Below, in pieces: positions 1 to 7,711 of a stretch of 17,483 nucleotides of DNA. The position numbers were made by a program, and so were the translations under genes. Within the stretch, counting starts at the first letter, position 1; each line of letters opens with the position of its first letter. The stretch is taken from assembly GCA_946481425.1 (NCBI GenBank), contig CAMLNT010000026.1, forward strand, positions 1 through 17,483. The letters run 5' to 3'. Source of the DNA: an uncultured Brevundimonas sp. (GTDB lineage Bacteria > Pseudomonadota > Alphaproteobacteria > Caulobacterales > Caulobacteraceae). The notes under the pieces were generated by a model. It saw only the letters and a list, made by a program, of their open reading frames with translations, was not told the DNA's origin and searched no databases.

Positions 1-42
1 GCCCTTGCGGACCCGCCCCCTCTGTCGGCTCTGTGAGCGACC

Positions 43-2082
43 TTACAGGCCGCCGGGTCCGCATTCCGTACGCAGGTAGTTCTCCACCGCCGTCAGCATG
101 TTCGCCGTATTGGCCGGCGTCCAGGTGTTCAGGGTGTGCTCCATGTCCGGCAGGATCGAGATGGTCACCTGCTTGTCGGCGCCGCGAAGGGCCGAGGCGA
201 AGGCTTCCGACTCATTGGGCCGCACGCGGGTGTCGCGGTCGCCGGTGTAGAGGAAGACCGGGATCGACACGTCGGAGATGTGATCGATCGGGCTCATCCC
301 GTTGAGGAACTGGCCCTGGTAGTGGCGGCCGATCGGGTTCGAATAGACCTGCCGGCGGATCAGATCGAGCGACGAGGGGCCCGCGCCGGCGATGGCGCAC
401 TGATAAAGGCCGTTCGGACGGACCGCCGCCACCATCGCGGCGTAGCCGCCGTAGGAATAGCCGTGCATGGCGACCCGGTTCGGATCGGCGATGCCCTGGG
501 CGATCAGGTACTGGACGCCGTCGTCCTTGTCGTCCTGCATCCGGCCGCCCCACTCATTGTCGCCGGCGCGCCAGAGGCGCTGGCCCCAGCCGTCGGAGCC
601 ACGATACTGGGGCTGCAGGACGGCATAGCCGCGCGAGGCGAAGTACTGGGTCCAGCCGGTCGGATCCCAGTCGAGGCTGTCACGCGCCCAGGGACCGCCG
701 TGCGGCGTCACGATGGTCGGGTAGGGGCCGTCGCCGAAGATCGTCGGGTTCGGCGTGGTCAGGAAGGCGGGCACCATCAGGCCATCGCGGGCCGCGTACT
801 GGATCAGGCGGGTGTCGCCCAGCGCGTTCTGGTCGATCTCCGGATAGGCGCGGCCCAGCAGGCGGGCCCGGCCGTTCTGGACCAGATAGTACTCCGGCGG
901 GGTGCGCGGGCCCGACTTCTCGACGATCATCATGCTGAGGTCGTTCGACCAGCTGTTGATCGAGATGTCGGCGCCGTCACCGACCTGGAAGCGGCGGCGC
1001 TGGCCGGTCGAGATGTCGACCCAGTTCACCGGCTCCATCGTGATGCCCATGGCGGCGCGCAGCGTCGTCATGGCCTGCTCCAGACGCGGCTCGGTCCAGT
1101 AGGTCTGGCCGCGCTCGCCCTGATAGGTGAAGCCCAGAATCTCGCCGTAGGTGGCCGGATCGCGCGACTGGATCACGTCGCTGGCGTCGAACAGCGGATG
1201 CGCGAAGGCCGCTTCGCCCATCTGGCGGTTGCGGATGTCGTACTCGTAGATCGCCGCGTGGTCCGTGCCGCGCGTCGACTGGATCAGCACGATGTTGGGA
1301 TCGTTGGTAAAGCCCACGACCGACACCGGTTCGCGGTTCGACACCGACCACTCGAAATGCTCTTCCCAGGCGTTCGTGTCGGGGTGCCGCAGCCAGATGG
1401 TGAAGGTCGTGTTGGCGCCGGCCAGATTGACCGACTGGCGGGCGCGGATGTCACCGTTCAGGTCCGCCTGCAGGCCGAAATACTCGTCCGAGCCGCGCTC
1501 GACGCGAGAAGCCTGACCGGTCCGGGTGTTGTAGCGATAGACGTCGCCGCCCAGGCCGCCCGGCTCCTGGATCAGGATGTCGGTCTCGTGATTGGGCAGG
1601 GTGCTGATGAGGGTGCCGTAGCCAATGTAGGTCGCCTGGGCGTCCTCGAGGCCCTCGAACCCGGGCAAGCGCATCGGCTCGCCTTCCAGGTCGATCAGCT
1701 GGGTGCGGTAGCGGTAGGTTTGCTCGACCGTTCCGCTGAACGGGTTGTAGTTCGACAGCTGCTGCGTCGTGACGAACAGGCGGTCGTTCTTGACGAACTG
1801 GACGCTGAGGAACTCGGTCCGGTCGTCGGAGCCGATCAGATAGGGATCCGCCGCCAGGTTGGCCGTGTCCCAGATGGCGATGGCGCGCTGGACGCCGTCC
1901 GGCGAAACGATCGCCGCCATGTGGCGGCCGTCGGGCGACAGGGTCACCGAGGCCATCGCGGCCTCTCGCGCCCAGGCGGTGGCCGGCGGCGGGGTCGGGG
2001 TCTGGGCGACGGCGAGGTCGGCTGCGCCGATCGCGAGCACGGAAAGGGCCGCGGCGGCGAGAAGCGTCTTGCGAAGGCGCAT
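43..2082 (-). CDS. Secreted S9 family peptidase (prolyl oligopeptidase family), 679 aa
   Basis: Serine peptidase that probably cleaves peptides in the periplasm or outside the cell. The chosen ATG at 2082 opens a clear signal peptide (MRLRKTLLAAAALSVLAIG, then a cleavage region ending AVAQ). The frame stays open a further 54 codons upstream, but that stretch is basic, low in complexity and not export-like. Residues about 30-400 look like a beta-propeller of the S9 type (for example TLSPDGRHMAA). The C-terminal alpha/beta hydrolase has the nucleophile elbow GYSYGG (Ser about 543), an acid in GDRDTRV (Asp about 617) and a His in DMEHT (about 649), so the triad is complete. Order and length fit the S9C acylaminoacyl-peptidase/prolyl-oligopeptidase group, but the substrate cannot be read from sequence. 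The gene is divergent from the TonB-dependent receptor across 465 bp, which may mean shared control or a shared substrate; that is inference. The stop is TAA. Confidence 0.92.
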   Translation of the reverse strand: MRLRKTLLAAAALSVLAIGAADLAVAQTPTPPPATAWAREAAMASVTLSPDGRHMAAIVSPDGVQRAIAIWDTANLAADPYLIGSDDRTEFLSVQFVKNDRLFVTTQQLSNYNPFSGTVEQTYRYRTQLIDLEGEPMRLPGFEGLEDAQATYIGYGTLISTLPNHETDILIQEPGGLGGDVYRYNTRTGQASRVERGSDEYFGLQADLNGDIRARQSVNLAGANTTFTIWLRHPDTNAWEEHFEWSVSNREPVSVVGFTNDPNIVLIQSTRGTDHAAIYEYDIRNRQMGEAAFAHPLFDASDVIQSRDPATYGEILGFTYQGERGQTYWTEPRLEQAMTTLRAAMGITMEPVNWVDISTGQRRRFQVGDGADISINSWSNDLSMMIVEKSGPRTPPEYYLVQNGRARLLGRAYPEIDQNALGDTRLIQYAARDGLMVPAFLTTPNPTIFGDGPYPTIVTPHGGPWARDSLDWDPTGWTQYFASRGYAVLQPQYRGSDGWGQRLWRAGDNEWGGRMQDDKDDGVQYLIAQGIADPNRVAMHGYSYGGYAAMVAAVRPNGLYQCAIAGAGPSSLDLIRRQVYSNPIGRHYQGQFLNGMSPIDHISDVSIPVFLYTGDRDTRVRPNESEAFASALRGADKQVTISILPDMEHTLNTWTPANTANMLTAVENYLRTECGPGGL

Positions 2083-2127
2083 GGATTTCACTCTTGGAGC
2101 TGGACGGGGAAAAAGGCCCACCCGTGT

Positions 2128-2135
2128 TTTATAGC
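2128..2135 (-). promoter_or_regulatory. Candidate -10 element for the S9 peptidase gene
   Basis: On the minus strand this reads GCTATAAA, seven of eight positions of the Caulobacter-type -10 GCTANAWC. Transcription would start near 2121, giving a leader of about 40 nt before the ATG at 2082. No convincing TTGACG-like -35 is visible at the right distance, so this is only a candidate. Confidence 0.45.
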
Positions 2136-2295
2136 GGCTCCGCGAAGTCGCGCGACCTTGAATTTTCGAGGGCGATTCTGCCGGCCTTCCGCCCTGCGGT
2201 CGTTGCGCCGGCCAGCTGGATTTGCGGGCGTCCGTGAGTCGCAATCCTTGCGCTCGCGTCAGCCACCGGGGCCTCCGCGACCGGCTGGCAAGGCC

Positions 2296-2323
2296 CTGAA
2301 CGAGGCGCGGAGCGCTTTATAAT
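2296..2323 (+). promoter_or_regulatory. Possible promoter for the TonB-dependent receptor (long leader)
   Basis: A perfect TATAAT lies at 2318-2323, with a weak -35 match CTGAAC at 2296-2301 (16-bp spacer). If used, the receptor mRNA would carry a leader of about 217 nt. A second weak candidate is TTACGG (2399-2404) with ACAATC (2421-2426). Neither is decisive. Confidence 0.35.
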
Positions 2324-2547
2324 TGCGAAAAGGGAGCCTCTCCTGCGGGCCGTGCGGGCCGATCGTGTCCCAATCGTGCCCCAACTGTGGCGGATGCGTT
2401 ACGGTTCGGTTGGAAATCGCACAATCCCGCCGCGATGTGCTTGGACCTAGGCGGAAAGTTGTTACGGTCGCCACGATCGGAGGGGGACCCTCTCCATCGG
2501 GCGTTTGCGCGTCCGCCGTTTTAACCGCCGACTGGGGGAAGTTCTCT

Positions 2548-5500
2548 ATGGCGTTCGACAAGAAGTTTCTGCTGGCTACGACCTTCATCGCGGGCTTCGC
2601 GATGGCGGCTCCGTCGCTGGCGATGGCTCAGCAGCAGCCCGCTGCCCAGGCCCAGGCCTCTGACGAAGACGATGAAGTCGAAGAAGTCGTCGTCACCGGC
2701 TCGCGCATCCGCCGCGACGAATTCTCCTCGACCGCCCCGGTTCAGGTCATCACCGGCGAGCAGGCGACCCTCGAGGGTCTCGTCGACACCGCCGAGCTGC
2801 TGCAGCAGTCGACGATCGCGTCGGGCTCGTTCCAGCTGAACAACCAGCTGACCGGCTTCGTCACCGAAGGCGGTGGCAACATCAACTCGGTGTCGCTGCG
2901 CGGCCTGGGCGCCCAGCGCACCCTGGTCCTGCTGAACGGCCGTCGCGTCGGCCCGGCCGGTACGCGCGGTCAGGTTCAGGCCGTCGACCTGAACGTCATC
3001 CCGCAGTCGCTGATCGAGCGCGTTGAAATCCTGAAGGACGGCGCTTCGTCGATCTACGGCTCCGACGCCATCGCCGGCGTCGTCAACATCATCACCCGCA
3101 CGAACCTGGACGGCATCGAGGCCTCGGCCTACATCAACCGCTCGTTCGACGGCGGCGCCGACATCCAGCGCTACAACATCGGCTGGGGTTCGACCTTCGA
3201 CCGCGGCTACATCCAGGCTGGCTTCGACTACTACCGCCAGGACGGTCTGATCCGCGGCGATCGTGAAGACACCGCCTGCGCCGCCGACTACCTGTTCGAC
3301 CCGTACGACCGCAGCCGCATCGATCACCTCGACCAGGTGACCGGCCAGCCGCAGTGCTACAACATCTTCGCCCAGGCTCTGCGCGCGAACGATGGCGGCG
3401 GCACCATGGATCTGATCTATCAGAACCCCGGCTATAACTACGCCGTCCCGGGCAACAACACCAACGTGGTCGGCATGGCTCGCCAAGCCCGCGCTGGCTA
3501 TCCGGGCACCTTCACCTACTACCGCGGTGAGCACCCCTACTATGACCGCGCCACGGTTGTGGCCCCGGTCGAGCGCTACACGGTCACGGCCTTCGGCGGC
3601 TTCGACATCACGCCGAACATCGAGCTGTACGGCGAGTTCCTCTACAACCGCCGCCAGTCGGAGCAGGACGGCGTCCGCCAGTTCTTCCCGACCGTGAACT
3701 CGACGATCCCGGGCGCCCAGCGTCCCGACACGGGCACGCCGTTCGTCGGTTCGACCATCCTGCCGATCATTCCGTGGACCCTGGATGGCGATCAGTCGAT
3801 CGACTACTACCGCGGCGTCGTCGGTCTGCGCGGCTCGTTCGGCAACGCCGGCTTCCTGTCCAGCTGGGACTGGGACCTGTTCGCTCAGTGGGCTCGTTCG
3901 GACGGTGACTACAGCCAGGAGTCGTTCTACGCCGACCGCGTCGCCGCGGTCACCGGCATGAACACCAACGGCACCATCAACCTGGCCGCCACGGGTTCGC
4001 CCTGCTTCCAGTTCGTGGGCGCCCTGAACCCGTCGAACTACTCGTGCGCCACCTTCCTGGCCGCCCAGCCGGGCGGCGTGCCGTGGACTTCGCGCCGCGT
4101 GCTCGAAGGCAACCTGACGGACGCCGAGCGCAACTTCCTGACCTTCGTCCAGGACGCCAACACCGTCTACGACCACCGCTACGTTGAAGGCTCGATCGCT
4201 GGCGATCTGTTCGAGCTGCCGGCGGGCATGGTCGGCGCCGCCGTCGGCTTCCACATCCGGAACGAAGAGATCGACGACAACCCGGATCCGCAGGCCCAGC
4301 TGAACAACCTGTGGGGTCTGACCGCCGCGGGCCGTACGCGCGGTGAGGACACCGTCCGTGAAGCCTTCGCCGAGTTCGAAATCCCGCTGATCCGCGGCTT
4401 CACCGGCATCGACGAACTGACCCTGAACCTGTCGGGCCGTTATTCGGACTACGACTCCTACGGGTCGTCCGACACCTACAAGGTCGGCCTGAACTGGCAG
4501 ATCACCCCGGCCTGGCGTCTGCGCGCCACGACCGGCACCTCGTTCCGCGCCCCGGCGCTGTACGAACTGTATCTCGCCAACCAGACCTCGTTCGCGGGCC
4601 AGACGGCCATCGACCCCTGCCTGCAGTGGGAAGACAGCTCGAACCCGTTCATCCAGGCCAACTGCGCCGCCGACGGTATCCCGATCGACTACACCGCGGC
4701 CGGCACCTCCTCGGCCCTGATCATCACGGGCGGCGGCCTGGGCGTGCTGGAGCCGGAAACGGCTGAAGCCCGCACCTTCGGCGTGATCTGGACGCCGGCG
4801 TTCATCGACTTCTCGGTGGCCGTCGACTACTTCGAGATCGACGTCGAGAACGAAGTCCGTACCTTCGGCGCCGCCAACATCGTTGGTTCGTGCTACCGTT
4901 CGGACACCTTCCCGACCGACCCGTTCTGCACGCTCTTCCAGCGTAACGGCTCGGGCCGTCCGCCGCAGACGACCACGCCGACGGCCGGTCCGAACGCGAT
5001 CCAGTACGTCAACAACAGCTACGTCAACGTCGCTTCGCAGACCAACCGCGGTATCGACCTGACCGTGCGCTACGGCCACGAGTTCGCCTTCGGCGACCTG
5101 ACCATCGACGGTCAGTTCACCTGGCAGCTGGAAGACCGCACCACCCTGTTCGGCGCCTCGCTGCCGGAAGACACGAACGGTGACACCAACGAGCCGGACT
5201 TCACCGGTCAGCTGAACATCCGCTTCGACCGTGGTGACTGGACCGCCTTCTGGGGTATCGACATGCTGTCCAAGGCCTCGGACACCGAGGACTTCGGCGG
5301 CGACGTCTTCGCCTACAGCCGTTACGCGGATATCCCGAACGGCGTGCTGTCGACGAACTGCGCCACCAACACCCCGCCGAACTACTGCGTGTACTACAAG
5401 CAGTACACGGAGTTCCAAACCTACCACGACTTCTCGCTGCGCTACCGTATGGACGACTGGACCTTCCAGGCCGGTATCCAGAACGTGTTCGACGAGCGTC

Positions 5501-5604
5501 CGCCGGCCCAGTCGCAGGGGCAGTTCCGCGTCGGCACCGCCGCGCTGAACCAGTACGACATGGCTGGCCGTCGTGGCTTCATCCAGATCTCGCGCCGCTT
5601 CTAA
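2548..5604 (+). CDS. TonB-dependent outer membrane receptor, 1018 aa
   Basis: Gated outer-membrane channel that takes up scarce nutrients using TonB/ExbBD energy. The ATG at 2548 follows a purine-rich GGGGGAA (2534-2540) and opens a signal peptide (AFDKKFLLATTFIAGFAMA, cleaved near AMAQ). An acidic linker (residues about 39-46) leads to a TonB-box-like EEVVVTGSRI (about 45-54). The plug domain follows (VQVITGEQA, SLRGLGAQRTLVLLNGRRV, then SSIYGSDAIAGVVNIITR). The rest is beta-barrel rich in aromatic and Gly residues. It ends QISRRF with a terminal Phe, the outer-membrane assembly signal. The large size and paired Cys in predicted loops fit the Oar/CirA-like receptors abundant in Caulobacterales and sphingomonads. 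The ligand is unknown: no siderophore, cobalamin or sugar genes adjoin it, only a divergent peptidase, so peptide-linked cargo is possible. It is followed by a strong terminator and is probably monocistronic. Confidence 0.96.
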   Translation: MAFDKKFLLATTFIAGFAMAAPSLAMAQQQPAAQAQASDEDDEVEEVVVTGSRIRRDEFSSTAPVQVITGEQATLEGLVDTAELLQQSTIASGSFQLNNQLTGFVTEGGGNINSVSLRGLGAQRTLVLLNGRRVGPAGTRGQVQAVDLNVIPQSLIERVEILKDGASSIYGSDAIAGVVNIITRTNLDGIEASAYINRSFDGGADIQRYNIGWGSTFDRGYIQAGFDYYRQDGLIRGDREDTACAADYLFDPYDRSRIDHLDQVTGQPQCYNIFAQALRANDGGGTMDLIYQNPGYNYAVPGNNTNVVGMARQARAGYPGTFTYYRGEHPYYDRATVVAPVERYTVTAFGGFDITPNIELYGEFLYNRRQSEQDGVRQFFPTVNSTIPGAQRPDTGTPFVGSTILPIIPWTLDGDQSIDYYRGVVGLRGSFGNAGFLSSWDWDLFAQWARSDGDYSQESFYADRVAAVTGMNTNGTINLAATGSPCFQFVGALNPSNYSCATFLAAQPGGVPWTSRRVLEGNLTDAERNFLTFVQDANTVYDHRYVEGSIAGDLFELPAGMVGAAVGFHIRNEEIDDNPDPQAQLNNLWGLTAAGRTRGEDTVREAFAEFEIPLIRGFTGIDELTLNLSGRYSDYDSYGSSDTYKVGLNWQITPAWRLRATTGTSFRAPALYELYLANQTSFAGQTAIDPCLQWEDSSNPFIQANCAADGIPIDYTAAGTSSALIITGGGLGVLEPETAEARTFGVIWTPAFIDFSVAVDYFEIDVENEVRTFGAANIVGSCYRSDTFPTDPFCTLFQRNGSGRPPQTTTPTAGPNAIQYVNNSYVNVASQTNRGIDLTVRYGHEFAFGDLTIDGQFTWQLEDRTTLFGASLPEDTNGDTNEPDFTGQLNIRFDRGDWTAFWGIDMLSKASDTEDFGGDVFAYSRYADIPNGVLSTNCATNTPPNYCVYYKQYTEFQTYHDFSLRYRMDDWTFQAGIQNVFDERPPAQSQGQFRVGTAALNQYDMAGRRGFIQISRRF

Positions 5605-5628
5605 GCGACACGACGTCTGAAAAGACTG

Positions 5629-5665
5629 AGGCGGCGGGGAGCAATCCCCGCCGCCTTTTCTTTTT
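5629..5665 (+). terminator. Rho-independent terminator of the receptor gene
   Basis: A perfect 12-bp stem (AGGCGGCGGGGA at 5629-5640 pairing with 5645-5656) closes a GCAA tetraloop (5641-5644). It is followed by a T-rich tract, TTTTCTTTTT, counting the last stem base. It lies 25 nt after the receptor stop codon. Confidence 0.93.
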
Positions 5666-5755
5666 GGGCTGCCGCCGCCGCGGAAAGTTGCCTTGCGAGC
5701 GCCTCAAATTCGGCGTTTGATCGACACCCTTGATCAATCACCGGAGCTGTCAGCC

Positions 5756-6655
5756 ATGCGTACCCTGGCCCTGGCCCTAGCGGCCGCTATCGGTTCGACC
5801 GTCCTTGTCGCGGGCGTCGCCGCACCCACGCCTGCCGCCGCCCAGGTCGAAGGCTATCCGACCTATGAGGACGTCGGCCTCGTGTGGACCCGCAGTCCGT
5901 CGGTGCGGGACATGAACCGCTTCTACCGGACGACCCGCCACGACGGACGTCGCGGCCTCGCGCAGGTGCTGTGCACCTCTGACGCCGAGGGGCGTCTCGA
6001 CTGTTCGATCCTCGACGAGGCTCCGGTCGATCGCCAGTTTGGCCTGGCCGGCGTGCGCGTCATGGAGCGCGCCCGTGTCGCCGCCCGCGATGGCGGCTCG
6101 CCCGAGGGCCGGACCTTCGCCTTCACCCTCCGGTTCGGCAACTGGCCGGAATCGACGCTTCCGGATCGCTTCCACCCGGTCGACCAGCACCTGATGTGGG
6201 TCGAGCGCCCGACGCTGGTCGGTCTCTGGAACATGAGCGGCCAGGACCGCGGCGAGCGGATCGCCGCCACGGTCGACTGCGTCGCCCAGGCGGACGGGTC
6301 CCTCGGCAACTGCAGCCTGGTGTCCGCCGATAGCGCCGACTTCGGCGAGGCGGCCCTGACGAGCATGGGCCTGGCCCGCGTCGAGCGCGCCGATTCCGGC
6401 CAGCTCGCCGGCTCGCCCCTGCGCTGGACCCTGATGGTCGAGCGCCAGTCGAGCTGCGGCGCGGCCAGCGGCGGCTCGGGGCGCAGCGGCCAGGCCCAGA
6501 CCGGCAGCACCGGCACGTCGCCCTCCGCGATCGGTGCGGACGGCAATGGAAACAGCGTCCCTGCTGACGCCATCATCCAAAGCGGTGTCTCGGAAACCCA
6601 GGGCGGCATGCCGGGCTGTCAGTCCGCCATGGTCCAGGTTCACGGCGGGCGCTGA
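5756..6655 (+). CDS. Exported protein with two TonB-C-terminal-like repeats, 299 aa
   Basis: I do not recognise a named family. The ATG at 5756 has GGAG (5743-5746) at good spacing and opens a signal peptide (MRTLALALAAAIGSTVLVAG, cleaved near PAAAQ, about residue 30). An upstream TTG in frame would add 21 unlikely residues. Two segments (about 66-128 and 167-230) share one plan: a strand with Cys, a G-x-L turn, a second Cys, then an F-G-x-A-x helix and a closing strand (LCTSDAEGRLDCSILDE...FGLAGV and VDCVAQADGSLGNCSLVSAD...FGEAAL). This resembles the TonB C-terminal fold duplicated without a membrane anchor. Cys lie at 73/83, 175/186 and 234/288, so three disulfides are possible. Residues about 236-280 are a Gly/Ser-rich linker. 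The role is unknown; a periplasmic binding or envelope function is a guess. No close partner gene adjoins it. Confidence 0.8.
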   Translation: MRTLALALAAAIGSTVLVAGVAAPTPAAAQVEGYPTYEDVGLVWTRSPSVRDMNRFYRTTRHDGRRGLAQVLCTSDAEGRLDCSILDEAPVDRQFGLAGVRVMERARVAARDGGSPEGRTFAFTLRFGNWPESTLPDRFHPVDQHLMWVERPTLVGLWNMSGQDRGERIAATVDCVAQADGSLGNCSLVSADSADFGEAALTSMGLARVERADSGQLAGSPLRWTLMVERQSSCGAASGGSGRSGQAQTGSTGTSPSAIGADGNGNSVPADAIIQSGVSETQGGMPGCQSAMVQVHGGR

Positions 6656-6670
6656 GCGCCCTCCGCCCGG

Positions 6671-6743
6671 TAGGCCCGGCAGGACTCGAACCTGCAACCA
6701 GACCGTTATGAGCGGTCGGCTCTAACCATTGAGCTACGGGCCC
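6671..6743 (-). tRNA. tRNA with CAT anticodon, probably tRNA-Ile2 (lysidine-modified)
   Basis: The minus strand folds into a full 73-nt cloverleaf. The acceptor is GGGCCCG/CGGGCCT, the D arm GCTC-AATGGTTA-GAGC, the anticodon arm GACCG-CTCATAA-CGGTC, the variable loop TGGTT and the T arm GCAGG-TTCGAGT-CCTGC, with A as discriminator. Anticodon CAT means elongator Met, or Ile2 that reads AUA after TilS converts C34 to lysidine. The short D loop and the TGGTTGCAGG stretch look more like bacterial Ile2 (E. coli ileX has TGGTCGCTGG) than elongator Met, so I favour Ile2. The encoded 3' end is A-CC-G, so CCA must be completed by nucleotidyltransferase. The first acceptor pair is G1-U72, which is uncommon. 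It is transcribed toward the end of the preceding gene, 15 bp away. Confidence 0.93.
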
Positions 6744-6759
6744 GCCGTGGCGGTCACCG

Positions 6760-6789
6760 CCCCTAGCAGGGCAGGGCGCGCGCCGTCAA
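6760..6789 (-). promoter_or_regulatory. Probable promoter of the tRNA gene
   Basis: On the minus strand a perfect TTGACG (6784-6789) is followed after 18 bp by TAGGGG (6760-6765) inside GCTAGGGG, a partial match to GCTANAWC. A GC-rich stretch follows, as is usual for stable-RNA promoters. Transcription would start near 6753, about 10 nt before the mature tRNA. Confidence 0.5.
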
Positions 6790-6904
6790 AGGGCCGTGCT
6801 TTCGCCCGAAGGCTGCACGGACCCTGACGGAGGCTTCACGCGTTCGTTCATCTTGGAACAGCCAAGGTGGGCATCGTCGCTCACACCTCCGATAGGGGAA
6901 CCCC

Positions 6905-7642
6905 ATGAAGTCTTTAATGCGTGCCTCGGCCCTGGCCCTGACCCTCGCGGTCGCAGCCCCCGCCGCCGCCCAGGCCCAGTCCATGACCGACCACCACGCC
7001 CAGGTGAACAGCCCGACCTTCAACCTGTCGGCGTCGGGCGAAGTGCGCCTCGCGCCTGACATGGCCACCATCACCACCGGCGTCCAGACCGAGGCCGCGA
7101 CCGCCCAAGAGGCTATGGCGCAGAACCGGGCCCGGATGAATCAGGTCATCGCCGCGCTGCGCCGCGAGGGCGTCGAGGAGCGCTACATCCAGACCTCGGC
7201 CCTGAACCTGAACGCCGTCTATGACTATCCGCCCAACGGCGGCCAACCCAGCCTGCGCGGCTACCAGGCGTCCAACCAGGTGACGATCCAGGTCCACGAC
7301 CTCGACAATCTCGGCCAGGCCATCGACGCCGTCGTCGCGTCGGGGGCCAACCAGATCAATGGTATCAGCTTCGGTCTGCGCGATCCCCGCGCCGCCGAGG
7401 ATCAGGCCCGCCGTGCCGCCGTCCAGGCGCTGCAGGCCAGGGCGCAACTCTATGCCGACGCCACCGGCATGCGGCTGATCGGTCTGCGGACGCTCAGCGA
7501 GACGGGCGGCTACCAGCCGATGCCGCCGGTGATGTATGCGCGCGCTGAATCCTTCGACGCGGCGGCCGGCGCGACGCCGGTCCAGGGCGGCGAAGTCGTC
7601 GTGCGCATCGACATCTCGGGCGTCTTCGACGTCAGCCGCTAG
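6905..7642 (+). CDS. Periplasmic SIMPL domain (DUF541) protein, 245 aa
   Basis: Member of the SIMPL/DUF541 family (COG2968), small exported proteins linked to envelope or oxidative-stress tolerance whose biochemical activity is unsettled. The ATG at 6905 follows AGGGGAA. It opens a signal peptide (KSLMRASALALTLAVAAPA, cleaved near AQAQS). The domain covers about residues 34-243. It begins with the family hallmark of a strand followed by ISASGEV-like residues (here FNLSASGEVRLAPDMATITTGV), then the helix with AQEAMAQNRARMNQVIAALR, the GVEERYIQTSALNLNAVYDY region and RGYQASNQVTIQVHDLDNLGQ. It ends with VVVRIDISGVFDV. Length is normal and the frame is intact. The 160 bp before it hold only the tRNA promoter and this gene's leader. 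A GC hairpin follows, so it is likely transcribed alone. Confidence 0.93.
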   Translation: MKSLMRASALALTLAVAAPAAAQAQSMTDHHAQVNSPTFNLSASGEVRLAPDMATITTGVQTEAATAQEAMAQNRARMNQVIAALRREGVEERYIQTSALNLNAVYDYPPNGGQPSLRGYQASNQVTIQVHDLDNLGQAIDAVVASGANQINGISFGLRDPRAAEDQARRAAVQALQARAQLYADATGMRLIGLRTLSETGGYQPMPPVMYARAESFDAAAGATPVQGGEVVVRIDISGVFDVSR

Positions 7643-7663
7643 GCGGCGCTGCAAGGGGTTGCG

Positions 7664-7692
7664 AGGGCCGGTCCGCAGGGGCCGGCCCTTTC
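7664..7692 (+). terminator. Probable terminator after the SIMPL gene
   Basis: AGGGCCGG (7664-7671) pairs perfectly with CCGGCCCT (7682-7689) around a 10-nt loop. Only a short T run (TTT) follows, so it is a weaker intrinsic terminator than the one after the receptor gene. Confidence 0.5.
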
Positions 7693-7711
7693 GCGCTTAC
7701 GACGTCTTCAT

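Larger units (their letters stand above)
2083..2547. other. 465-bp divergent intergenic region between the peptidase and receptor genes
   Basis: No gene is supported here. Reading frames cross it on both strands, but they lack ribosome binding sites and are composed like shadows. It holds the peptidase -10 candidate, a TATAAT box at 2318-2323, two adjacent short tandem duplications (TGCGGGCCG twice at 2344-2361, then ATCGTGTCCCA/ATCGTGCCCCA at 2362-2383), and the octamer GTTACGGT twice (2398-2405 and 2461-2468, 63 bp apart on the same strand). These could be regulator sites for the receptor, or chance. Confidence 0.6.

Noticed and set aside
2083..2244. 54-codon N-terminal extension of the S9 peptidase
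   Set aside because: A basic, low-complexity stretch before a perfect signal peptide. It also contains the GCTATAAA -10 candidate.
136..2322. 728-codon plus-strand open frame opposite the S9 peptidase
   Set aside because: It is antisense to a gene with a signal peptide and full catalytic triad. Its protein is His/Arg/Val/Gly-rich with no domain, as expected of a mirror frame in GC-rich coding DNA.
2323..2547. Upstream in-frame extension of the receptor (75 codons, Cys-rich start)
   Set aside because: It would bury the signal peptide inside the protein. The ATG at 2548 has its own purine-rich ribosome site. The Cys-rich look comes from the short tandem duplications.
2521..5427. 968-codon minus-strand open frame opposite the TonB receptor
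   Set aside because: Strikingly long, but the composition (Val/Arg/Asp/Gly) is the mirror of receptor codons. It has no ribosome site, motif or signal, and the absence of stops follows from biased codon use.
6744..6904. Search for a small gene or RNA between the tRNA and the SIMPL gene
   Set aside because: Only the tRNA promoter and a short leader could be supported. The frames there are shadows without start signals.
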